Source: Pseudo-nitzschia pungens
Taxonomy: Eukaryota; Bacillariophyta; Bacillariophyceae; Bacillariales; Bacillariaceae
Assembly (NCBI GenBank): GCA_037355855.1
Contig: CM074759.1
Coordinates: 5,456,001-5,520,000 of the forward strand
DNA: 64,000 bases
Direction: 5' to 3'
Below the pieces are notes generated by a model. That model saw only the letters and a program-made list of their open reading frames with translations, did no database searches and was not told the origin of the DNA. The stretch's first letter is position 1. The number at the start of each line of letters is the position of its first letter. The translations under genes were made by a program, and so were the position numbers. Positions 43,230-54,597 of the stretch are shown piece after piece.

Positions 43230-44799
43230 ATGGCTTCGATTTTGTCTTCCGTTATTCTCTCCACGTCGAAAAGGATGTTGGCTTGCTCCGCGCAGCTACG
43301 GCAGAGTAGAGTGTATATTGTTTCAAAGACGCAAATCGCTGCCTCTGGATGTTCCATTGCGACTGATGTGTCCTCCATCCCTGGAGGATGCCGGTTATAC
43401 TCGGAACGCCGTACAATAGCATCATCGACGTGTTCACCGTTATCATCGACTGTATCGTCTTCACCCCAGACAATGTCTCAAATGATATCACTTCAAACTC
43501 ATCGAAAATTCCGCACGAGTAACTTTACGCAGCAATCGCAACGCGCGGAGGAGATGAAGGATGAGTATGGCGAAATGACAGATGACGGAGAAACCTTTAC
43601 CAAAAATGATTTCATCCTCGAAAACGGAGATGTTTTGCCCAAGGCTGAATTGCGATACCAAACATACGGAGAGCTCAACGAGGCTAAGGACAACGTTATT
43701 GTCGTTTGTCACGCTCTAACGGGAAATGCAAGCTTACATTCGTGGTGGGGTGGTTTGCTTGGTGACAACAAGGCATTTGATACGTCCAAGTATTTTATTG
43801 TTTGTTGCAATATTCTTGGAAGCTGTTATGGCTCAACCAATCCTCAATCTACGAATCCAGAAACAAATGCACCATATGGGAAGAACTTTCCAGATGTATC
43901 TGTGAAAGATACCGTCAAATTGCAGCTACATCTGGTCAAGGAAGAACTAGGTGCTTCGTCTATAAAATGCGTGATAGGAGGTTCCTTTGGTGGCATGCAA
44001 ACAATGGAATTTGCGGTTCAAGGTGGTATATCGGACGGAGAATTCGTTGCTGATAATGGTAAGGTGAAAAATTCGTACGTTCTATCCGAATTCGTACGTT
44101 CTATCCGAAAGCAATTAAGTAAGGGGTAAAATACGGTTTTGCTTCAACGATACTCTCACCTTTTTATCCTACGATTTGCCATCAGGATCACCATTTGTTC
44201 GATCTGTTATTCCTATCGCATGCGGAGCATCACATACAGCATGGCAAATTGCTATTTCCGAGGTACAACGACAAGCAATTTATGCCGATCCTGAATGGAA
44301 AAATGATCCGTTCAATGCAACCAAAGGGCTTGAGGTAGCACGGCAAATGGGAATGATCAGTTATAGGACAGCACATGGATATCGTAGTAAATTCGGGAGG
44401 GATATCCGCAACGACGACGATAACAAAAACACAAATTATGGATCAAACGCTTCATGGCAAGTGAAGTCTTATCTCGAATACCAAGGGATTAAATTTATCG
44501 ATCGGTTCGATCCTATAACCTACGTCAAAATGACGGAGCAAATGGATTCCCACGACGTTTCGCGGGGCCGTGGGACCTCCGTGGCAGAAGTATTACAAAG
44601 AGTTGAGATTCCGGCCTGTGTCTTAGGTATCGATAGTGACGTCCTCTACCCCCTCTCTGAACAAGAGGAAATCGTACAGCACATGCCTAATTCGAAGCTG
44701 GTGATTATTCGCTCTGATGAAGGGCACGATGGTTTCTTGCTCGAGCAAGAACAGGTGAATCGCTGTATCGTGGATTTTCTCGCCAACCTAAGCACCTAA
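43230..44799 (+). CDS. metX: Homoserine O-acetyltransferase (MetX/Met2 type), two exons
   Basis: The enzyme transfers acetyl from acetyl-CoA to homoserine in methionine synthesis. Joining 43230-44058 and 44186-44799 gives 480 residues. The alpha/beta-hydrolase core starts near residue 110 (TKNDFILENGDVLPKAEL). The nucleophile is in GGSFGGMQ near residue 252, the Asp in IDSDVLYP near 426 and the His in EGHDGF near 457, completing the Ser-Asp-His triad. HALTGNASLHSWWGG is a typical family block. The first 90 or so residues are Ser/Thr/Arg-rich and probably an organelle-targeting extension, with an upstream ATG in a good context (AACCATGG). The intron 44059-44185 (GTAAGG...CAG, 127 bp) restores a continuous family alignment across FVADNGSPFVRSV. 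Confidence 0.9.
44059..44185 (+). other. metX: Intron of the acetyltransferase gene
   Basis: Donor GGTAAGG and acceptor ATCAG give a phase-1 junction. The intron contains a direct duplication of the 19-mer ATTCGTACGTTCTATCCGA (about 44071-44109). The exon-1 frame runs into the intron and stops at 44127-44129. Confidence 0.8.
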
Positions 44800-45494
44800 A
44801 AAAATTCTTGCATCCGATGTGGGAGCCTCTTTTAGATTTTCTCGACATAATAATGATTTTTGGCAACTTATCCTCTTCACAATAGCTATCAATTTATGCG
44901 GTTCTCTTTTGTCAAATCAAAATGGATTTGTCAGGATTCAGATGTAGTAAGATCTTACCGTTTTCATGGAAATTGCATCTCGACCAACAACGAACATGCC
45001 ATTGCACAGGGGAAACATTAAACTAGTGATACCGGTACAATCATCGTCAACACGAAGTACGATTATTTTTTGACGTAAGCTTACAAGTAAGTTACTGGTA
45101 CGGTACGAGGAAGTTACTTCGTACCACGTATAGTACGAAGTACTTCGTACGAAGTAATACGAAGTACGAAGTAAGTTAACTTAACCTGTACCCGGTAATA
45201 CAAAATGCAGAATACCCAAATGTTTGTGTCCAACGGGTCAAATCGTGTGCGCGCCAATTTCTTTTGTTGGGATGAGAGAAAGATAGGAGTCTTGATTGAT
45301 TCGACCCTACCAATGCTTGGAGTTCCTCACAATGCGTAATGCGAGTAACCTAACCCGATACCCGGTAAGTGTAAGATTCCCGGTAAGGCTTTTAAGATTG
45401 CCTTGCACTTGTAATCGTATGATGTTGAACGGCGACCTGCGAAATGCAAAACCTGAACGAGAACTAACACCACAAGACGTTAAAATCACCATCG
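44800..45494. other. Intergenic region
   Basis: No supported gene. 45100-45180 is a dense cluster of palindromic CGAAGTACTTCG/TACGAAGTA motifs. Confidence 0.5.
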
Positions 45495-46955
45495 ATGAGG
45501 TTGATGACCAAGGTTTCAACAGTTGTAAAGTGCGACAGTGAAGCTAGCATTTCCAGAGAAAATCTTTTTGTCGAGGACGGCATGAATAATCTGTTGTGTT
45601 TGCATGACAAAGAAAGCGGCGCACCACGCCAACATCACACGAGTGAATTGGCTGAAAAGTACTGTGACCTGAAAAAAAACTCTGCTCAACGACCAAACAC
45701 ATTCCCATGTGTATTCACAGACAGGATGCTTCCAAGACACCCTTCGACATGGCCTCAGCGTCCCCTTATGATCCGCCCAACACCACATTCTTCAACGAAA
45801 GTAATTGGTATTGTAAGTCGCATATCGGTTCCGTTAGTATCAATGGAGTATTTTTTATAACCATGATATTGTTCACTCGTACATATTCCCTCCAGCGACG
45901 GGTAGCATCAGTCGAATACGAACATTTCGAGGGATTCTGTGCTGGTTGCACACTTCCGATCAACAATGGCAAGGAGATTGACGGTGAATCACTTGTGGTT
46001 GACTTCGAATCCGTGTTTTTTGTAGGGACGCTTTTGCTGAGAATTAGAAAGGCAGAACGGGTGCAAAGAAAAGAAAATAGCATTAGGAAAGGAAACGAAA
46101 ACGACTATGCTGGGGACGGTCAACGTCACAACGATGATTATTTTGAAAACAAAAAGCGGAAGTTCCAGGCTGTTATCACTGGTCGCTTCAAGAAGTCATT
46201 ATCAATGAATCGATGCGTTACAGGACAAACCTTTGATCGACCCGCCGGTCAATTACCGGCCAGATGGCTCGTGAAAAGCTTTGTCAAATTTATTTCCGTC
46301 TTGGCACCACAATTAGATGCTTCTTTGGATGTCAACAAGCCTCGATTCCTGACACCATTGTTAGCCACAGCCCAAACTCTTTTGTCGGAAGATGCCGACT
46401 TCAAGGAAACTTGCGGCAAGAGAAACAATGTGAATGTGGGTAGTATATCGCACTTGTTGAGAGGCAATGGCCATTCTCTCAAGATTGCAAGCAAGTCTGA
46501 CCTTCGAGAACCTGCTTCACTGGAACCATCCAGTGTTCTCTCGTGCCTTCGTACGCGAGAACGCGATTTAGGGATTTCTATACCAGATACAACTTTGTCA
46601 TCTGCAACAGACCGTGCGAAGGTTCGGAAAAAGATTTTCAATGCCTTGTGTGCCACTGAATCAGAAGAACCCCGATTCGATTGCAATAAGACTTATTTTC
46701 GAGTTCTATCAACATATAATAGAATTTTCTCAATTTGCCGTTGACATGGGAAGTATTGGAGGAATGATACCATTAACACCGGCTATGGATGGTCAACCTC
46801 TTAAGATTATGGCCGCTCACAGAAAAAACAAAGAGAGTAAGGAACTCGAATCGCTTTGGAGTTTTGATATCTTTCACGAATCACTGTATCGTGACGCAGA
46901 GATGGCATCAAGGCAAAGCAAAGTTAAAAAGTCGCGTGCTAAGTCTAAAGATTAG
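45495..46955 (+). pseudogene. DUF1769-family protein, two exons, with an apparent 1-nt frameshift
   Basis: Joining 45495-45812 to 45896 onward across an intron with consensus donor GTAAGT and acceptor CCAG (83 bp) brings together WPQRPLMIRPTPHSSTKVIG and RRVASVEYEHFEGFCAGC, the typical N-terminal blocks of DUF1769. VVDFESVFFVGTLLLRIR and FKKSLSMNRCVTGQTFDRP follow. At 46697-46700 one extra base shifts the frame: the reading Y-F-E-F-Y-Q-H, expected in the family, needs one base fewer. The C-terminus (GQPLKIMAAHRK, then ELESLWSFDIFHESL) continues to 46955. The frameshift could be real or a sequence error. A fission yeast member, Duc1, is reported to bind phosphoinositide at the plasma membrane; a similar role here is inference. 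Confidence 0.75.
45813..45895 (+). other. Intron of the DUF1769 gene
   Basis: This is an 83-bp GTAAGTCG...CTCCAG intron, phase 0. Splicing is inferred from the recovered family motif across the junction. Confidence 0.7.
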
Positions 46956-47052
46956 AATTAATACTACGATACACCAATAACACCGAAAGCATTTTATATG
47001 GTAAGCATTGTCCTGATATATATAGACTTAAATTAGTTACGAACTGCCTCTT

Positions 47053-47877
47053 TTATGGGGCCTCCTCGTCGTCAACGGTCCCTTCTCGCATTGCTTGAAC
47101 TTCTTTGCTGAGGGAGCAGAGAATGTCAACCATTTTCACTACAGAATACTTCTTCCCTTCTATGGTAACATCATTTCCAGCATAATCTTTGAATTTGATG
47201 CGTTCACCGACCTCGACCGGACACGGTGAGAATTCCCCACTGCTATTCAAACGGCCTTCTCCCACTTTGATGACCGTTCCCTCGCACGGAACGTCGTCAG
47301 CAACTACTTGACTGGCGATCACAACACCGCTACTGGTCGATAGAGATTCAGGACTCTCGTCAAGGGCAACGAGTACATAATCTCTGACTGGGTAGACATT
47401 GTCTAGCTTCATTGTAACACCTTCGTAATATAACAAACAATCATCGTCCCGAATCATTTGACAAGAATCATCGTTGTACACAATCGCCTTGCCATCATAT
47501 TTTCCATATAACACAGACATGCCCTCCTTGATTGGGTTGGTTATACGAATCCCAGTGAACGGATGGATCTTTCCTTTGCCAGCAGCAATAACCAATCCCT
47601 CTGTAGGACGCTCCTTCGACTGATCGGGTAGGAGAATCCCTCCTGATGTCGCCGTGAGAGTATCTTTCACCTTCACTAGTATGAAGTTGCGGAGTGGCGT
47701 GATAGGCCCTCGAATTTCCTCCCCGTCCAAAGTGTAAGCGGTACCAGTTGGCGACGACAGTCCTGCTTCCGTCGCCCGCATTTGTGTCGACGGCGTTCGT
47801 GAAACACCGTTGCTAGGGGACACAGAAAATGCGGCAGCTGATGCCAACAGATGAAAAAGGTATAACGCGATCTTCAT
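47053..47877 (-). CDS. CPN20: Plastid co-chaperonin Cpn20 (two fused Cpn10 domains)
   Basis: This 274-residue protein caps the plastid Cpn60 chaperonin. It starts with a hydrophobic signal (MKIALYLFHLLASAAA) whose cleavage before FSVSP matches the diatom ASAFAP-type motif with Phe at +1, followed by a Ser/Thr/Arg-rich transit region: a bipartite presequence for a complex plastid. Domain 1 spans about 58-152 (PLRNFILVKV, mobile loop TSGGILLPDQ, then LLYYEG). Domain 2 spans about 158-258 (PVRDYVLVAL, mobile loop STSSGVVIA, then YSVVKMVDIL). Tandem Cpn10 domains are the hallmark of plastid Cpn20/21. It is a single exon, convergent with the DUF1769 gene. Confidence 0.93.
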   Translation of the reverse strand: MKIALYLFHLLASAAAFSVSPSNGVSRTPSTQMRATEAGLSSPTGTAYTLDGEEIRGPITPLRNFILVKVKDTLTATSGGILLPDQSKERPTEGLVIAAGKGKIHPFTGIRITNPIKEGMSVLYGKYDGKAIVYNDDSCQMIRDDDCLLYYEGVTMKLDNVYPVRDYVLVALDESPESLSTSSGVVIASQVVADDVPCEGTVIKVGEGRLNSSGEFSPCPVEVGERIKFKDYAGNDVTIEGKKYSVVKMVDILCSLSKEVQAMREGTVDDEEAP

Positions 47878-48433
47878 TGCAAAGTTGTAGAAACAGAGAT
47901 CTATTCAACGGTGAAGAAAGACAGCAAAAGGTGATGCACTTCGAGTTCCGATTTGTTTCGTTATGTTGTGGTGCAAAGGAGATTCTGCCTTCCTTTTCAC
48001 CAATTTTGATTGACACATGGCACACTCCTGGTAATTAATCTTACTTGTATCGCACACATCAATAAAAAAACGAAAAGAAGATCAGAGATTTTCGTACGGG
48101 ACAGACGTCACAAGCAGCAGCAAGGGCACCAAAAAAGGCAACACGATAATCGGCTGTCCTTTGTAATACAGTTCGTACCCGTACCCGTACGTACTTGATA
48201 CGTAAGATTACTTCAGTAATATTTTTCGAATTACTTTTTTAAAAAAAAATTAGAGTACTAGTACGGTAGTACCAAGTACTAAACGTACGAACCACGAACG
48301 TACCGGTATGATAGGTTTGATGTGGCCAGGTTGGAGTAATTACGTACAAGGTAAACCTTATCGTTTCACCATGAAAAATTAATGTTTATGAATTCCATAT
48401 TCTATATTCCCTCCTATGGGTCGACAAGTAGGT
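47878..48433. other. Intergenic region upstream of CPN20
   Basis: No gene is seen. It contains palindromic GTACGT/TACCG motifs (48180-48360) and presumably the CPN20 promoter. Confidence 0.45.
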
Positions 48434-49068
48434 CTATCGTTTAGTGATGGCGGACGGATCTACCGTAAGGTTACCGTAAGATTACTGTGCCACAGTTGAT
48501 TTTCCCATATTTTTTCAGTCCAATTAGTCAAATTTCAATAAAATATTAATCAAACTAGTCTTATTTTACTCCATTTCCGAAATAAATTATGGTGCTATGA
48601 ATCAGACTAGTCTTACCATCCTTTTTTCCAAGTCGTTTTAGTCAAATTTCAATTTGATATTAATCTGATGAGTCAAAGCACATAAGGTGTTGTCAGGAAC
48701 ACTTGGTCCGGTGACAATTTTCTCAGTCCTATTAGTCAAATATCAGTTGTTTACTGATCTGATGAGTCCTATTGGTTAATCGGTGTATGAATCGAACTAG
48801 TCATTACTAGTAAATACACAAGGGGAAAAATATGCAAAAATTGGCGCATATGCGCCAATACAAAAATTTCATGTGCAAAGATAGTTGAGTATTTGCAACA
48901 GTAAGAGCACCTCTGAAGTCTATAGAACCATATACCTATGGAAAGAGGAGAGTAAGAGCTTTCTAACAAGCCATTACTTATTGGATGAATACTTCAGAAG
49001 TTAGGATTGCTCCAAAATGAACAAGCGCATATGCGCCGATTTGTCCATGCGCCATCACTAAACGATAG
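48434..49068. mobile_element. MITE with 19-bp inverted ends and 3-bp TSD
   Basis: The terminal inverted repeat CTATCGTTTAGTGATGGCG occurs at 48434-48452 and, inverted, at 49050-49068. The direct flanks GGT (48431-48433 and 49069-49071) form a 3-bp TSD. The interior has no ORF and contains GGCGCATATGCGCC palindromes and repeated ACTAGTC/GTCAAAT motifs. A 3-bp TSD suits a Harbinger-derived MITE. Confidence 0.78.
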
Positions 49069-49071
49069 GGT

Positions 49072-50045
49072 GCTAGAGCTGTGTTATAGAGCTGTGTGCG
49101 AAACGCTTAGCAACAGGCTTAGCAGCAGGCTTATTACAAGGGGTATGGGGTGCTACTAACTACTACCTCCGGTCCGAAATAACTGACCACCTAGCACATA
49201 CAAGGTTGACTATGGATCAATTTTCAACCGATTCAATTCGTTCTTTTTGGGTTGAACTCTCCTCAACTACGTCCTTATGCCTGGTTAGACACTAGTTAGA
49301 TCAGTGGTCTTGGTCTACCTTTCATTGGGACTCGAACAGGGACTGTCCCGCCCTGCAAATGTGATTTCACCGCATGAAAGGGTTCCACCTGGCATTTGAG
49401 AGTCTGAAAACTTTCTTTGAGAAGCTGAGACACTGAATTTTTGTCTAGCAATAGGTAATAGAAACAAGAAGAGAGTTCTTGTACCTTTACTTGTGTTCCA
49501 AATAGACCCATTTTATAGCCCTGGTGGGGTGTCCCATTTGCATTGTTTTGGTCTACACGATTTTGTTAATGTTAATATAGCTGAACCTCTATCGCGCATG
49601 CCATCTCTCTTGAGACCACCAAAATCTTTAACAATCTATCCTGAAATTTTGATCAGTTTTCAATTTTTTAGATTCCGTTTGAGATTTATGTCATCTGAAA
49701 ATCTAGACAGTCGAGAGGCAACTGCTGCTAAATTTAATGTGTTTTGATACCGATTTTACATTAAATGAGACTAACACCTCTCCCAAAAACGTTTTTTTTA
49801 TGTGTGACACGACCGTTATATTTATCTAATACATTTTCGGGAATGACTCAATTATGCACAATTGCACAATTATGTGGATTAATTACGCAATTACCTGGAT
49901 TAAGTACGTAAATAAGCTGAGTTATAACTGGTCCCCTAAGTGATGATTATAGCCTGCTCTGTGTGTGGCGATTGAAGCCTCTTTAAATGGTGATAGATCT
50001 ATAAGTGACGCTTATAGCCCCTTTCATTGGAGCTGATAGCCTCTT
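49072..50045. other. Intergenic region with a fold-back arm fragment
   Basis: 49090-49165 is a fragment of the (AGGCTTAGCAGC)n arm. 49940-50070 holds repeated AGTGGCGCTGATAGCCCCTTT-like units, related to motifs at 54420-54500 and 55600-55870. No gene is supported. Confidence 0.45.
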
Positions 50046-51158
50046 TCAGTGGCGCTGATAGCCCCTTTTAGTACCGATGTTCCAGATAATGAAGAGTTCA
50101 GGTCTTTCAGTGCCGGTGAGGACTTTCAGGTAGTCACTGAACACAACTCCTCCCTTCTCACTATCGATACTAATTTTCACGGTGGTGGCATCTTCCGGCC
50201 AGTCCTCTCGTGTAAAGTTAAAGGGTTTCTGTTTGGTTCCTTTAGACGTCATGGTGGGTTAATCAGTTATCTATAGTTACACTATTTCTGTTATCTGTTA
50301 ATTTCAGGCTGGAAATGAGCAAGAGTGATTGCTCCAGTTCCTTCAGTTTTTCCACTGGAAATTTTCTGTTCTCGTGATAACTCGTGTTGTAACTGATTTT
50401 TCTCCAAATCATTTCAGTGGTGGGAGTTGTTTCTCTCTTTAGCTCCCGGGAATCCTGTGGTTCCCCAGAGTTATTTCTGTTTTTATTTCGTGGGAATCGA
50501 TTCCCGTGGTTCTCCGGCGTTGCTTCTCTATTAAGCGCTCACCGGGCTGGTCCCACTTCCCGTTCCTTGTGGGATTGGCGGTGTTTGGGTATTCATTATA
50601 TACCTTGGCGGATATCCGTATATTTCGGTTTTGGTTGGCATACCCTCTTTGGTCTGTCCATCCACTCAGTGTTGGTCCAATTAGTCCACTCACTGGATTT
50701 TTAGTGTCACTTTTTTGACACTTTTTTGATTATTTCTGTTGTCAACCATGGTCCTTTTTAGGTCCTTAGGTGTCTCTGTTGTTGCTGCTGCTCCATCTAA
50801 TGGTGCTAGCTGCTACTGGGATTAGTGTTCCTCCTTAGTGCTGCAGACACTGGATTTCTTTCTCCCGTTTGCTTCTTTGCGCCTCCATTTTTTGGCAGTC
50901 TTTCGATCTCGTCAATCCCTTTTTCGGTCGATCGAGATCTTTCTGCTCATGGTCATCATCGCTCAGCTTGATTTTAAAATCATGTCATACCCTGGGTCTA
51001 CTAGTGATTAGAATAGTAGTGATATGCAAATTGTGAGAGCTATGGATTAGTCTATTGTTATTGCTTTCCAGCAGTCTCCTGTATTCTGCGATAAGGAGAC
51101 TCGCTAATCGTATTCCAATCACACGAGTGGACTCGTGATTGTATTCCGGTGCACGGCA
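50046..51158 (-). mobile_element. Truncated gypsy copy E (5' LTR, leader and gag start only)
   Basis: The 176-bp LTR (50983-51158) begins TGTCATAC and ends ACGGCA. It is followed on the minus strand by the 14-bp palindrome (50969-50982), the leader and the first 60 or so codons of Gag (start at 50252, similar to B). Similarity stops at about 50082 and nothing of pol or the 3' LTR remains. It lies against an unrelated integrase remnant. Confidence 0.88.
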
Positions 51159-51935
51159 TCATAGGCCCACGGAAGATTACAGCTCAAGGCAAGAACTACA
51201 ACTTCAAGGCCCTGACCTGTATTGATCCTGTTACCAACTGGAAATCATCAGGATCAGAGACAAGTCCTCCCAGCATGTATCAGATCAGTTCAAGAACTGT
51301 TGGCTCTCCAGATATCCAAGACCTATCAGATGTGTTCATGACAAGGGTGGTGAATTCCTAGGAGCTGAGTTTCAAACTACCCTCAAACAGTATGGGATTC
51401 AGTCCATTCCTACCACAGTGAAGAACCCCCAGTCGAACGCCATCTGTGAAAGGGTCCATCATACAGTTGCCGACATTCTAGGAGTCCTGGTACATGTTAA
51501 CCTCCACAAGCTAATACCAGAGCCAGTCAGCTCATGGACAAATGCGTTATCAACATGCATGCATGCCTCCAGATGCGCCGTCAATGCTGCCCTACAGACT
51601 TCTCCAGGTTCGCTAGTATTCAATCGAGATGTGTTGATTGATCTACCACTGACCTCTAATCTGTTGGCCCTGCAGCAAGAACTTAGGCAACAAGGGATTA
51701 ACAAGAACCTGCTCAGGGACAATGCCAAGAGAATTCAGCATACCTTCCAAGTTAATGACAAGGTGTGAATGCAAGAGCCGGACCCTGACAAGTTACAACC
51801 CTGAAAGATTGGTTCCTTTCCAATCATATGAGTCAATCCTAATGGAACAGTACGACTGCAAAGTGCCCCTTCAGTGGTCGAAACTGTGAATATTCAAAAG
51901 ATCACTCCATATCAGGACCTTCCGGAACAAAGATA
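51159..51935 (+). pseudogene. Integrase remnant of another LTR retrotransposon
   Basis: Reading through frameshifts gives ITAQGKNYNFKALTCIDPVTNW, then HDKGGEFLGAEF and KNPQSNAICERVHHTVADIL, which hold the Asp-Asp-Glu catalytic pattern of a retroviral-type integrase. The C-terminal part (51418-51768) is open, followed by stops at 51766 and beyond. It is not the A/B/D or C lineage. Element E appears to have inserted at its upstream side. Confidence 0.7.
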
Positions 51936-51969
51936 GTTTTCGATGCGCGGACCGCGCGATTTATTATTG

Positions 51970-53770
51970 CAGTTAGTCATTTTGAGGGTATCCCCTTAAA
52001 TTAATTATCTCCCCCAAAGAAACTCGCATTTTTTGGGATCGAAAAAAGTGCGGATTTTCATGGGTCTAAAAAACTCGCATTTTTGCTCTAGAAAAAAAAC
52101 ACGTATATACAGCAATAAATGCGAGTTTTCAGCAGAAAAATGCGAGTTTTCAGCACTAAAATGCGAGTTTTCGTTAAAAAATGCGAGTTTTATTTAAAAA
52201 ATGCGAGTTTTCTTTGGAAAATGAGTGTTTTCAACAAAAATTTCAACCAAAAACTCGTAGCATAATTAGTAAACCTTTTTTTTTTAAAAAAATAGAGGCG
52301 CAACAGCGGAGTCAATTTGTTAAAATAGAGGCGCAACGACACGGGAGTCAATTTGCTAATAGAGGCAAAACGACGGAGTCGATTTGTTGATAGAGGCAAA
52401 ATGACGGAGTCGATTTGCTAAGAGAGGGGCAACGACGGAGTCGCAAGCAGCAATGCGTCGATAATACAAGAGGGGGGACAGCAAGCAGCAGCAACGCGTC
52501 GATAATACAGGGGGGGACAGCAAGCAGCAGCAACGCGTCGATAATACAGGGGGGGACAGCAAGCAGCAGCAACGCGTTGATAATACAGGGGGGGGGGGGA
52601 ACAGCAAGCAGCAGCAAGCAGCAACGCGTCGATAATACAGGGGGGACAGCAAGCAGCAAGCAGCAACGTGTCGATAATACAGGGGGGGGACAGCAAGCAG
52701 CAAGAAGCAACGCGTCGATAATACAGGGGGGGACAGCAAGCAGCAAGCAGCAACGTGTCCATAATACAGGGGGGGACAGCAAGCAGCAAGAAGCAGCAAC
52801 GCGTTGATAATACAGGGGGGGGACAGCAAGCAGCAAGAAGCAGCAACGCGTCGATAATACAGGGGGGGGACAGCAAGCAGCAAGAAGCAACGCGTCGATA
52901 ATACAGGGGGGGACAGCAAGCCGCAAGAAGCAGCAACGCGTCGATAATACAGGGGGGGACAGCAAGCAGCAAGCAGCAGCAACGCGTCGATAATACAGGG
53001 GGGGACAGCAAGCAGCAAGCAGCAACGTGTCCATAATACAGGGGGGGACAGCAAGCAGCAAGAAGCAGCAACGCGTTGATAATACAGGGGGGGGACAGCA
53101 AGCAGCAAGAAGCAGCAACGCGTCGATAATACAGGGGGGGGACAGCAAGCAGCAAGAAGCAACGCGTCGATAATACAGGGGGGGACAGCAAGCCGCAAGA
53201 AGCAGCAACGCGTCGATAATACAGGGGGGGACAGCAAGCAGCAAGCAGCAGCAACGCGTCGATAATACAGGGGGGGGGACAGCAAGCAGCAAGCAGCAAC
53301 GCGTCGATAATACAGGGGGGGACAGCAAGCAGCAAGAAGCAACGCGTCGATAATACAGGGGGGGACAGCAAGCAGCAAGAAGCAGCAACGCGTCGATAAT
53401 ACAGGGGGGGACAGCAAGCAGCAAGCAGCAGCAACGCGTTGATAATACAGGGGGGGGGACAGCAAGCAGCAAGCAGCAGCAACGCGTCGATAATACAGGG
53501 GGGGACAGCAAGCATAATTTTAATTTTAAAAGGACCTCTGTTAGCAAATCGACTCCGCCGTCGTTGCGCCTCTCTTAAAATTAAAAATTTTTGCAAAGAA
53601 AACTCACACTTTTTTTGTCCGTTGAACCAAACTCGCATTTAATGCAAGTTGAAAAAGAACGTTTTTTTTAGTCCCGTGAAAACTTGCACTTTTTGGTCTC
53701 GAAAAAAGTGCGGAAAAAAAGTGCGAGTTTATCCCCCTAAAATTGTGCTCCAAAAGGGGGATGAGCATTG
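51970..53770. mobile_element. Fold-back repeat, copy 2, expanded by a minisatellite
   Basis: The flanks match 25845-26460 in the opposite orientation: TTTGAGGGTATCCCC on the left, six or so AAAATGCGAGTTTTC units (52105-52245), AGAGGCGCAACGACGGAGTC units (52290-52445), then the minisatellite, then an inverted GACTCCGCCGTCGTTGCGCC (53540-53575) and CTCGCATTTAATGCAAGTT. Confidence 0.65.
52446..53515 (+). repeat. G-rich minisatellite
   Basis: About 26 units of 36-44 bp share the core GCAACGCGTCGATAATACAG followed by a run of 6-9 G and ACAGCAAGCAGC, with variation in the number of AGCAGC/AGAAGC triplets. Unit order shows higher-order duplication (for example 52745-52980 resembles 53000-53240). 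There is no coding sense: all three minus-strand frames are open over most of it. Confidence 0.88.
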
Positions 53771-54597
53771 ACCAGGTCGACTTAAAATCGTGCAGTCTGC
53801 GCGAAATATTTTCAGTTCCGGAAGGTCCAGGAACATTATGGAAAAAAAACTTTTCTGGAAAATTTCCATTTTCATGCGCGTTTTGCGCGATAAAAGTTTT
53901 TAACTGGAGCGGTCGGAAATAGAAAAACGTGCGCACCGCGTGACAGGTTAAGTTTTTTCAAAATGATACATATGAACTTACCGTACATACTACATATATC
54001 AATGTGTGATTTACGTATTAATACGTAGAACGAGATAAGTAACGTTCATGAAAAAATCGCCACGATTCAAATTTAAAAAGGGGGAACCGGGAAACTAAAA
54101 CCGGGAAACTAAAAATAGTTGTTTTTGGTTCACATAATTAATTAATTACGTACGTAATTAATTAATTACGTACGTAATTAATATTACGTACGATTGGATT
54201 TAATTACGTACGATTGGATTTAATTACGTACGATTGGATTTAATTACGTACGATTGCAGTTAATTACGTACGATTGAAGATTAATTATGTAACTATGTGG
54301 CTTAAATAGGTAAAGTAGCCAGTTTAATGACGCAATAATAATTTAAATATGCCCTCTATCAATATAAAACATAAGCCTTGTATTAAAGCCTCCAAATTCC
54401 TTTAATTTGATGACAAGGACGATGTATGCGCCTTTTAAAGTGCCGCTAACAGCCACATATGGCGCCTTTACTGGTAAGGTAAGCCCCTTTAAGTGGCGCT
54501 ACCGTACATACCAACAAATGGCTGTCTTGAATGAGCCAATCAAAAAATTCGATTTTCCAGTACAAATTGTACAGGGTTTTATGTGGAAAAAAAATTT

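Noticed and set aside
46614..46955. Separate small gene downstream of the DUF1769 ORF
   Set aside because: Its sequence is the C-terminal part of the DUF1769 family and joins the upstream frame after a 1-nt shift.
49310..49360. tRNA or SINE-like B box (GTTCGAGTCCC on the minus strand)
   Set aside because: No T-stem pairing, no matching A box and no cloverleaf could be built around it.
52446..53515. CRISPR-like array appearance (regular units)
   Set aside because: There are no unique spacers, units differ in triplet number, and the DNA is eukaryotic nuclear.
52348..53638. Three long overlapping minus-strand ORFs (about 369-406 codons) rich in Leu, Cys and Pro
   Set aside because: They are different frames of the same minisatellite, whose unit lacks stops on that strand. 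Near-equal openness in three frames argues against coding.
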